This document shows positions 15,397 to 20,481 of a DNA stretch of 20,481 bases, piece by piece. The number at the start of each line of letters is the position of its first letter. Positions within the stretch are counted from its first letter, which is position 1. The DNA comes from an uncultured Eubacteriales bacterium (GTDB lineage Bacteria > Bacillota > Clostridia > Peptostreptococcales > Anaerovoracaceae), in assembly GCA_900542565.1 (NCBI GenBank), contig UQOC01000039.1, positions 1-20,481 of the forward strand. The letters run 5' to 3'. The position numbers were made by a program, and so were the translations under genes. A model generated the notes under the pieces. It was not told where the DNA came from and did no database searches. It was given only the letters and a program-made list of their open reading frames with translations.

Positions 15397-16214
15397 ATGG
15401 AGCCTCCTCTCTCATGGCTGCCGGTCATAGAAGCGGCGGCCCCTTTCTTTTCCAGTGGCTTTCTGAGGGCGGAAAGGACAGCCAGGATGGCCAGCATGGA
15501 TGGGATGATAAAGTTTTCTGAGCCAAAGGCCAGAAGGCACAGTACCGACAGGCCAAGGCCCAGCAGGGCGCTGGTGTGGTCTTTTTCCTTGAGCCATTGT
15601 TCCATAAATATGACCACGAACATGGCGGTCATGACAAAGTCGAGCCCCTCAGTATTGAAAGTGATGAGAGAGCCGAAGATACCGCCCAGAGTGGCTCCCG
15701 TAAACCAGTAGATGTGATTTAAAAGGGTCACAAAGAACATGAACCAGCCGCGGTCCACATCTTTTGGGATGTCCGCGGTGTAGTTGATGGAAAAAGTCTC
15801 GTCGCACATGCCGAAGATAAGATATATTTTTTTTAACCCAAGCCCCCTGAACTTGTCCAGCATAGAAATGCCGTAGAACAGGTGGCGGGCGTTTATCATC
15901 AGAGTCATGGCAAGGGCCTGGAGAGGGTTGAAAGCGCCCATCAGCAGGTTTACGGCCACGAATTCAACGGATCCGGCGAATATGGTAAGGCTCATCAGCA
16001 TTGGGTACCAGAAGCTGAAGCCGGAGACATTCATGTAGATCCCATAGGTGAGCCCAAGGAACCAGAATCCGGCGAAAATGGGTATCGTATATGGAAAAGC
16101 AGCCTTCAGGGCCGGCAGGAATTTGCCTTTGGCGGTGCCTGGGGTGCTGACGGCTATATTGCGGCTGTCAGGTTTATCGCAGTGATGGGTGGTGTTGCGG
16201 TTGTCGTGTTGCAA
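15393..16214 (-). CDS. azlC: AzlC-type branched-chain amino acid exporter
   Basis: The frame is open to 16307, but the best start is TTG 16214, behind CCAGGAGG at ideal spacing; the upstream ATGs lie in the promoter. This gives 273 residues: a hydrophilic N-terminal tail of about 30 residues, then the AzlC family sequence ([83 protein letters not shown]). The Arg-His pair in NARHLFYG and the DETF motif are typical. AzlC works with AzlD to export branched-chain amino acids and toxic analogues. No adjacent Lrp-type regulator is in view. Confidence 0.9.
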   Translation of the reverse strand: MQHDNRNTTHHCDKPDSRNIAVSTPGTAKGKFLPALKAAFPYTIPIFAGFWFLGLTYGIYMNVSGFSFWYPMLMSLTIFAGSVEFVAVNLLMGAFNPLQALAMTLMINARHLFYGISMLDKFRGLGLKKIYLIFGMCDETFSINYTADIPKDVDRGWFMFFVTLLNHIYWFTGATLGGIFGSLITFNTEGLDFVMTAMFVVIFMEQWLKEKDHTSALLGLGLSVLCLLAFGSENFIIPSMLAILAVLSALRKPLEKKGAAASMTGSHERGGSI

Positions 16215-16247
16215 AGTCAGGCCTCCTGGTCGTAAAGTCATTATAAT

Positions 16248-16276
16248 ATTATACATGAAATCCGGCAGTTCGTGAA
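16248..16276 (-). promoter_or_regulatory. azlCD promoter
   Basis: On the minus strand TTCACG (forward 16271-16276), a 17-nt spacer and TATAAT (forward 16248-16253). A second TATAAT is at forward 16240-16245. Either would give a short leader to the TTG at 16214, supporting that start. Confidence 0.6.
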
Positions 16277-16413
16277 TCCTGGTGCCGGAAAATTTTCTCC
16301 TTTGCAAGCTATTGAAGGCCTGGCGAGAAAGCTTGGAAGCTCAGTACAGGCGGAACCATAACAGGAGCAGGACCCAGCCCGGACTGAGCAACCATCTTTA
16401 TCAGAGACAGATA
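16277..16413. other. Spacer between azlC promoter and the ATPase array
   Basis: I see no gene, promoter or clear terminator. A short plus-strand stretch (about 16283-16345) could encode SPLQAIEGLARKLGSSV, faintly like the FAD-binding part of electron-transfer flavoprotein alpha; too short to call. Confidence 0.3.
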
Positions 16414-16617
16414 CTATTGAGGGGCTAAAACCTTGATGCGAGTTAACACATCCCCGATGTCCCGGTTTATGCATATGGATTTCTCTGCGATCTCTTTCGG
16501 AATCCGGGTTTCACCAAGGTTTATACAGGCGTATGTGACTGCAGGGTTCTTGGCGGCCATCTGCCAGAAGGAAAATTTCACTATGCCGGGGGTGTTATGT
16601 TTATTGCTCGCCCACAA
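16414..16617 (-). CDS. Small protein A, paralogue downstream of ATPase A
   Basis: Up to 67 residues, read from TTG 16617. It contains NKHNTPGIVKFSFWQM, YACINLGE, P-x-EIA and SICINRDIGDVL, about 60% identical to small protein B at 18619-18804, and sits about 14 nt after the stop of ATPase A in the same direction. Relative to copy B the start ATG is replaced by TGG, leaving a TTG one codon upstream with no ribosome site, so this copy may be poorly translated or decayed. Differences between the copies are spread over codons as in a coding sequence. The C-terminal half could form a small helix-turn-helix, but I recognise no family and assign no function. Confidence 0.55.
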   Translation of the reverse strand: MWASNKHNTPGIVKFSFWQMAAKNPAVTYACINLGETRIPKEIAEKSICINRDIGDVLTRIKVLAPQ

Positions 16618-16628
16618 TTAAGTCATTA

Positions 16629-18089
16629 CTACAGTTTCCCGTTTTTCCCCTCTGCTTCTGTCTTTCCTAAGATATAGAGGAAAGCGGTGGCAGGGACGCG
16701 CAGAATGGGCACCATTGTTTCGTGTTTGGTGACGCCAAAATCGTCAAGCCGTTTTGTGATTAAAAAAGCGTCAGTGACTTTGGATTTTTCGTCCTGGCAT
16801 AGCTCGACAATGGCGTCCGTTGCCGCAATGTGGGAATTGTTACGGTATTTCACTTCGCAGAGAATTTTCTGGCGGGGAAGCTCTACCACCACATCGACCT
16901 CTTTCTGATTGTCCTTTGCCTTTCTGAAATAGCCTAGGCTTGCCGTGCTGCCCTGATAGAAGGAAACCATATGCTTGTAGACGGTGGTTTCCACCATCCT
17001 GCCCAGTTCCTTTTCGTCCGAAAGTACATCGTCAATCATCAGCACTGCATTGCGGATGGCTGCATCTGCAATAAAAATTTTCGGCTTTCCTTTTAGAGCG
17101 CCTTTGCTGCCCACATCCATTGGCTTTGCCAGATAAATGAGATTGGACATCTCCAGCGCCTTGATGTAGTTATCAATGGTTGCGATAGAAGTGTCCTCCA
17201 GTTCTTTTGCCGCAGTTGTTGCGTTAAAAATCTCCGTGGAGTTCATACACAGATAGAGAAACAGTTTTTCCATCAAAAGCGGGCTTCGGATATTAAAGAG
17301 GGACAGCACATCCCGCTTGATTACCTTATCCACCACATCTTCCCGCAGCATTCTCTGTGCGTAGGCGTCATCGTCCGATAACACCAGCTCTGGGAAACCG
17401 CCGATCATAAGATAACGGTTAAAATGATTTTGCAGCGGAGTGAATTGATCCATCAAATCGCCAAGCTGCGCCGGACTCATACTTTTAAGCTCGGATAAGC
17501 GTAAATCATCCGGCAGTAGCGGCAAATCCAGATCAAGTAGCCTGCAATACTCATAAAAAGACATGGTAGGAATTTTGAGAACGCTCCACCGCCCCGTACC
17601 ACTGTCTGCGGAACCCTTTTCCAAGACAGGGCTGGCGGATCCCGTGGCAATCAGCCGAATATCCTTCCGGCTGTCATAAATCACCTTCATCCAGAGTTCC
17701 CAGTTTTCGGTGTACTGCACTTCATCAAAAAGGATATACCTTGTGCCTTCAAGCGGGTACATCGTCTCATAAATGGACAGCACATTTTCCGCATTGACGA
17801 GTTTCAGAATCGGATTATCAAAGGTGGCGTACAGGATGTTTCTGGGATTTATACCTTCGTCAATCAGGTGGTCGATGATCTGATACAGAATCGTCGTCTT
17901 ACCCACGCGCCTCATGCCGGATAAAACGGCAAACCTTCGGATGCTCTTATGGGTGAGCGTTTTCAAAGCCTCGTAATAGGCCAGTCTCTTTTGCGGCTTG
18001 CTTTCATCTTTGATGGCAGAAGGTGTGCGCCACCAAGGGTTATACTGCCGCAATACTTTTATGACCTGTTCATCATTTACAATCGCCAT
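16629..18089 (-). CDS. AAA_14/DUF4143-type ATPase A
   Basis: The start is ATG 18089, with GGAGGTGTATT directly upstream; the frame extends 14 codons further without a ribosome site. The 486-residue product has Walker A GMRRVGKTT (Gly58-Thr66), Walker B YILFDEVQY (Asp122-Glu123) and a sensor segment IATGSASPVL near 148-157. The C-terminal DUF4143-like half contains EVDVVVELPRQKILCEVKY, i.e. D399 followed by E412-V-K414, a PD-(D/E)xK nuclease-fold signature. These ATPases are widespread in gut anaerobes and archaea, usually in the accessory genome, and their role is not established. The protein is cytoplasmic. The following small gene A starts about 14 nt later, and the pair appears to be one transcription unit. 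Confidence 0.85.
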   Translation of the reverse strand: MAIVNDEQVIKVLRQYNPWWRTPSAIKDESKPQKRLAYYEALKTLTHKSIRRFAVLSGMRRVGKTTILYQIIDHLIDEGINPRNILYATFDNPILKLVNAENVLSIYETMYPLEGTRYILFDEVQYTENWELWMKVIYDSRKDIRLIATGSASPVLEKGSADSGTGRWSVLKIPTMSFYEYCRLLDLDLPLLPDDLRLSELKSMSPAQLGDLMDQFTPLQNHFNRYLMIGGFPELVLSDDDAYAQRMLREDVVDKVIKRDVLSLFNIRSPLLMEKLFLYLCMNSTEIFNATTAAKELEDTSIATIDNYIKALEMSNLIYLAKPMDVGSKGALKGKPKIFIADAAIRNAVLMIDDVLSDEKELGRMVETTVYKHMVSFYQGSTASLGYFRKAKDNQKEVDVVVELPRQKILCEVKYRNNSHIAATDAIVELCQDEKSKVTDAFLITKRLDDFGVTKHETMVPILRVPATAFLYILGKTEAEGKNGKL

Positions 18090-18168
18090 AATACACCTCC
18101 ATAATACTATGTTTCCAACGAAGTTTTGCAATTATACTATCGCTTTTATCTCGGAGTTTACAAAGTAT

Positions 18169-18197
18169 ATTATAGCAACAGTCGAAACAAATTGCAA
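18169..18197 (-). promoter_or_regulatory. Promoter of ATPase A cassette
   Basis: On the minus strand TTGCAA (forward 18192-18197), a 17-nt spacer and TATAAT (forward 18169-18174). The leader to ATG 18089 would be about 70 nt and contains another TTGCAA (18126-18131). Confidence 0.65.
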
Positions 18198-18618
18198 GTT
18201 ATCTTTTGGAAATGGACGCTTTCCCGTAATAGATGCAGACATACATATTCCTCGAATTCTACTGCGTCATCAGTTGGAAGAGGTATTTAATGGCATCTTT
18301 GAGGCATTATGTTGATGGTACGCTATTTCGTAAGTTTACTGTACTATTAAAGAATTGAATGAAATAAAAACAAAAGTGGTCAGTCACACAGAAGAGCGAC
18401 CGGCCACTGTCTATTCTCTATATTAAGGTGATAAGGGCTAGAGCGGTTTTTCGGGAGTTTTTGTGCAGTCGAATTTTTGCACAGTAATCTCCTTCATTCA
18501 CCCTATCTCCATCAGTATGCCTGGAAATGACGAAGATTACCATGGCGTTGACGGAGATAACATTCATATTTTTATATTGATATATTTTCTTTCGGAACGC
18601 CTTTGAATCTGTTGCTTT
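18198..18618. other. Inter-cassette region
   Basis: Between the ATPase A promoter and small gene B there is no complete gene. A plus-strand open stretch (about 18202-18315) reads IDADIHIPRILLRHQLEEVF and may be the tail of a lost gene; I cannot name it. A minus-strand terminator lies at 18362-18408. The rest, 18409-18603, is AT-rich with no feature I can support except a TGTGCA/TGCACA inverted repeat near 18462-18483. Confidence 0.4.
18362..18408 (-). terminator. Terminator of ATPase B cassette
   Basis: Stem AGTGG/CCACT (18375-18379 with 18404-18408), with internal GTC/GAC pairing. On the minus strand it is followed by TTTTGTTTTTATTT (forward 18362-18374). It would end the transcript of ATPase B and small gene B and isolate cassette A. 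Confidence 0.65.
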
Positions 18619-18658
18619 TTATTTTAATTTTTTTAATATCTCGCCGATATCTCCATCA
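18604..18658. repeat. 55-nt direct repeat, left copy
   Basis: Identical to 20427-20481, at a distance of 1823 bp. It covers the 3' end of small gene B and 15 bases past its stop. Identity ends at 18604 on the left; the right limit is unknown because the other copy is cut by the window edge. Confidence 0.9.
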
Positions 18659-18804
18659 ATACAGATGGAACGATCCGCAATTTCTCCTGGCGTGTAAGCC
18701 TCCCCCAGGTTGACACAGGCATAAACCGCCCGGAGATTCTCCGCTGTCATTCTCCAGAAGGAAAATTTCACTATGCCGGGAGTGTTATGTTTATTGCGCG
18801 CCAT
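18619..18804 (-). CDS. Small protein B, paralogue downstream of ATPase B
   Basis: A 61-residue product from ATG 18804, 11 nt after the stop of ATPase B. It reads MARNKHNTPGIVKFSFW, then YACVNLGEAYTPGEIADRSI, ending GDIGEILKKLK. It shares about 60% identity with small protein A. The first 49 coding bases differ from copy A at only two positions, while the rest is much more diverged. The last 13 codons plus 15 downstream bases recur exactly at 20427-20481. There is no clear Shine-Dalgarno sequence (only AGAAAA), so expression may rely on coupling to the ATPase. The protein is basic with a possible HTH-like second half. No family recognised; the genetic linkage suggests a partner of the ATPase. 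Confidence 0.65.
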   Translation of the reverse strand: MARNKHNTPGIVKFSFWRMTAENLRAVYACVNLGEAYTPGEIADRSICIDGDIGEILKKLK

Positions 18805-18815
18805 TTTTCTATTTT

Positions 18816-20111
18816 TTATTTTTCAAGACATTTCGGGTCAAGCAGAAAATCATAGATGTTTACGGTCAAGATACCATATTCATCATAATGCGTCGGCACC
18901 ATGTCTCTGGTAATGAAGATTTTCTTGAAAGAATCATCAATTTTTCTGAATGGTCTAACCTCCTGAGAGCGCTTTGCTTCATCAGGCAATGTGTAAGCAG
19001 ATTGAATATAGTATCTGGAAGAACCAAGATTACAAACAAAGTCAACTTCCAACTGTTTACGTGTTACTTTCCCGTTCCGATCTTTTTCAGCGATAGGTAC
19101 GACTCCTACATCTACGCTGTAACCACGCATACGCAGTTCATTGTAGATCACATTTTCCATGGAGTGGGTCTGTTCAAACTGACGAAAGTTAATTCTTGCA
19201 TTCCGAAGTCCAAGGTCAGAAAAATAATATTTTTTTGGGGTTTCAATATATGCCTTTCCCTTAATGTCATAGCGCTGCGCAGACTCGATCAGAAATGAAT
19301 CTTCAAAATAATCCAGATACTTTTTAATGGTATTGGAGGTTATTTTAGATTTCTTCACAGTTCTAAAAGTATTTTTAAGTTTCTCCGGATTGGTCAGCGA
19401 ACCAATCGCAGAAGAAAGGATGTTCAGCAAATCCTCCAATTCGCCGATGTTTTTGACACGGTTCCGCCTGCATATATCCTGGATGTATATTTCACTGAAC
19501 AGATTCTGTAATGCCGCAGCTTTATCATTTGCCCCATCACGCAAAACGACTAAAGGAATGCCGCCATAGAGCATATATTCAGACAGTCCCATATACTTAT
19601 CACCTTTATATACAGACATAAACTCTGCAAAACTTAAAGGATACATATGAACTTCATCGCCATGTCCGGCAAACTCTGTAGCAATATCTTTTGACAGGAG
19701 TTTTGCATTACTTCCTGTCACAAATACATCCATGTTATCCTTGCGCAGATAACTGTTCAGTACAGCTTCAAAACAGTCCAACATCTGGATTTCATCAAGC
19801 AGCAAATAATACATTCCATCGTCAACGACTTTGGTTCGGACATAAGCCATGAATTTTTCCGGGTCTACCCCACGCTTTTCTTTTTCAATCCCAATAAGAC
19901 TTTCGCCGATCAGGTACAGATCGTCCGCTGAATCAAAGGCAAAACGCAGGATATGGCTGGCATTCACACCGCTCTCCAGTAAATGATGATAAAAAAGGTT
20001 ATTGAGCAGATAAGATTTACCGCACCTGCGAATGCCGGTGATAATCTTAATGAGTCCGTTGTTCTTTCTTTTTATCAATTTGTCTAAATAGAAATCTCTA
20101 CGAATCTCCAT
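18816..20111 (-). CDS. AAA_14/DUF4143-type ATPase B
   Basis: A 431-residue protein from ATG 20111 behind GGGAGG. It contains Walker A GIRRCGKSYLL (Gly26-Ser33), Walker B YYLLLDEIQML (Asp106-Glu107), sensor segment VFVTGSNAKLLS (129-140) and LYGGIPLVV. The C-terminal DUF4143-type region has FSDLGLRNARINFR, VIYNELRMRGYSVDVGVV and QLEVDFVCNLGSSRYYIQSAY. The last segment corresponds to the PD-(D/E)xK core of ATPase A, but with I-Q-S in place of E-V-K, so a catalytic nuclease site is not retained. Only the domain type is shared with ATPase A; little identity outside motifs is visible. The start codon directly follows the stop of an AbiEi-like remnant frame (TGA-ATG). Function of the family unknown. 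Confidence 0.87.
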   Translation of the reverse strand: MEIRRDFYLDKLIKRKNNGLIKIITGIRRCGKSYLLNNLFYHHLLESGVNASHILRFAFDSADDLYLIGESLIGIEKEKRGVDPEKFMAYVRTKVVDDGMYYLLLDEIQMLDCFEAVLNSYLRKDNMDVFVTGSNAKLLSKDIATEFAGHGDEVHMYPLSFAEFMSVYKGDKYMGLSEYMLYGGIPLVVLRDGANDKAAALQNLFSEIYIQDICRRNRVKNIGELEDLLNILSSAIGSLTNPEKLKNTFRTVKKSKITSNTIKKYLDYFEDSFLIESAQRYDIKGKAYIETPKKYYFSDLGLRNARINFRQFEQTHSMENVIYNELRMRGYSVDVGVVPIAEKDRNGKVTRKQLEVDFVCNLGSSRYYIQSAYTLPDEAKRSQEVRPFRKIDDSFKKIFITRDMVPTHYDEYGILTVNIYDFLLDPKCLEK

Positions 20112-20124
20112 TCAGCAACCTCCC

Positions 20125-20141
20125 TGCAAAAGATTTTTGCA
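20125..20141. promoter_or_regulatory. Palindrome in the ATPase B leader
   Basis: TGCAAAA-GAT-TTTTGCA, a perfect 7-3-7 palindrome immediately before the GGGAGG ribosome site in the transcript. It could be an operator or an RNA hairpin affecting initiation. Confidence 0.45.
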
Positions 20142-20163
20142 ACCTAATACGGTTTTCTGTTCT

Positions 20164-20192
20164 ATTTTATCATGAAACAAATGCCAACTCAA
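20164..20192 (-). promoter_or_regulatory. Promoter of ATPase B cassette
   Basis: On the minus strand TTGAGT (forward 20187-20192), a 17-nt spacer and TAAAAT (forward 20164-20169), giving a leader of about 45 nt. Confidence 0.55.
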
Positions 20193-20201
20193 TATGTTAG
20201 C

Positions 20202-20285
20202 GCAGTTCACAATAAAAATTGTACCGTCAGGAGCCGCACCAATGCGGTTTTGGATTTCTTTCGCATAACCGTATGCCGTATGTAT
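20202..20285 (-). pseudogene. AbiEi-like (DUF6088) antitoxin N-terminal fragment
   Basis: On the minus strand the reading frame encodes HTAYGYAKEIQNRIGAAPDG followed by TIFIVNC. The pattern of an amphipathic helix, then a G-T-x-F-x-x strand, resembles the N-terminus of AbiEi/DUF6088 type IV antitoxins, which usually continues N/D-F-x-x-I-A. Here the similarity stops at NC. The frame continues without homology through the ATPase B promoter to a TGA directly before the ATPase start. AAAGGAG lies just upstream, but the codon at the expected start is ATA. A promoter with an inverted repeat precedes it. This looks like an antitoxin gene cut off when the ATPase cassette arrived or by deletion. The family call is by eye and uncertain. 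Confidence 0.4.
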
Positions 20286-20292
20286 CGTCTCC

Positions 20293-20332
20293 TTTGTCCC
20301 ATTTATTATATATTATTCGGGACAAAAAGCAA
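20293..20332 (-). promoter_or_regulatory. Promoter with 8-bp inverted repeat before the AbiEi-like fragment
   Basis: On the minus strand TTGCTT (forward 20327-20332), a 16-nt spacer and TATAAT (forward 20305-20310). TTTGTCCC (20293-20300) and GGGACAAA (20319-20326) form a perfect inverted repeat around the -10. AbiEi antitoxins are known to repress their own promoters through inverted repeats, which fits. Confidence 0.5.
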
Positions 20333-20426
20333 TTGATCTGCCCCTTACCCTAAAGGATTTCCCAGGAAAAAATCTTCTGATACTTTAGCAACTGGCTCAA
20401 AATGTGCCTTGGAAACGAATAGATAC

Positions 20427-20481
20427 TGAATCTGTTGCTTTTTATTTTAATTTTTTTAATATCTCGCCGATATCTCCATCA
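20427..20481. repeat. 55-nt direct repeat, right copy (cut by window edge)
   Basis: Identical base for base to 18604-18658. Sequence to the left (20343-20426) is unrelated to that left of the other copy and holds no gene I can see. Confidence 0.9.
20442..20481 (-). CDS. Small protein C, C-terminal end (cut by window edge)
   Basis: The minus-strand frame encodes the last 13 residues, DGDIGEILKKLK preceded by a partial codon, then TAA. It is identical in DNA to the end of small gene B. By analogy an ATPase gene of the same type should lie to the right, outside the window, making a third unit of the array. Confidence 0.65.
   Translation of the reverse strand, partial: DGDIGEILKKLK

Noticed and set aside
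16283..16345. Plus-strand stretch reading SPLQAIEGLARKLGSSV, like electron-transfer flavoprotein alpha
   Set aside because: Only about 20 codons, bounded by a stop codon, with no further matching sequence on either side.
18202..18315. Plus-strand stretch reading IDADIHIPRILLRHQLEEVF as a gene remnant
   Set aside because: Sequence looks protein-like, but I cannot link it to a family, and the open frame upstream is antisense to ATPase A.
18604..20481. The 55-nt repeats as ends of a transposon
   Set aside because: They are direct, lie inside a coding sequence, and no transposase, integrase or inverted termini accompany them.
1..20481. tRNA, rRNA, CRISPR arrays, riboswitches, insertion sequences
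   Set aside because: Looked for by eye on both strands; no cloverleaf, regularly spaced repeat, known riboswitch core or transposase was found.

Overview
The window looks like a chromosomal segment of an anaerobic, moderate-GC Firmicute, probably class Clostridia. The evidence is strong Shine-Dalgarno sites (AGGAGG type), many consensus sigma-A promoters with 17-bp spacers, some TTG starts, and anaerobe-type gene content: a YfcC-family carrier, an aldo/keto reductase with ferredoxin-like clusters, and a Crp/Fnr-thioredoxin-rhodanese group. Genus cannot be fixed from the sequence alone.

Left part (1-2570). A thioredoxin gene (cut by the window edge) diverges from a Crp/Fnr regulator, which converges on a single-domain rhodanese gene. 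The thioredoxin and rhodanese promoters have the same layout: a TGTGA-N5-TCACA type operator, exactly 21 nt, then the -10 element TATGAT followed by CA. The regulator's recognition helix carries R-E-x-x-x-R, the residues with which E. coli CRP reads TGTGA. This appears to be a compact redox/sulfur regulon. A 56-codon membrane peptide and a MurR/RpiR-type regulator follow.

Metabolic part (2571-6496). A YfcC-family carrier gene is interrupted by an in-frame TAG at codon 29. It diverges from an M20 amidohydrolase gene, which is followed by a Mbeg1-like (DUF2974) alpha/beta hydrolase.

Central part (6541-12822). A promoter, a 38-codon leader ORF and an intrinsic terminator whose loop contains the leader stop codon precede a 1364-residue multidomain protein (TPR, unknown, TPR, SUKH/SMI1-KNR4, DUF4261, SUFU). 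The domain content is that of polymorphic-toxin polyimmunity proteins, but no toxin is in view. A small two-helix membrane protein with a probable 5' frameshift and a convergent lipoprotein follow.

Right-centre (12823-16307). A TetR regulator and an Fe-S aldo/keto reductase form an operon. Three TGACA-N3-TGTCA palindromes lie upstream, one of them inside a perfect TTGACA-N17-TATAAT promoter. An azlC-azlD pair (branched-chain amino acid export) converges on it.

Right end (16400-20481). On the minus strand there are two consecutive cassettes, each an AAA_14/DUF4143-type ATPase followed within about 15 nt by a paralogous ~61-residue protein of no family I recognise. The ATPases are very different; the small proteins are about 60% identical. 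A perfect 55-nt repeat of the small gene's 3' end at the window edge implies a third unit. A short AbiEi-like antitoxin fragment with its own operator-like promoter lies between units. This modular array is the best candidate for an undescribed system in the window.
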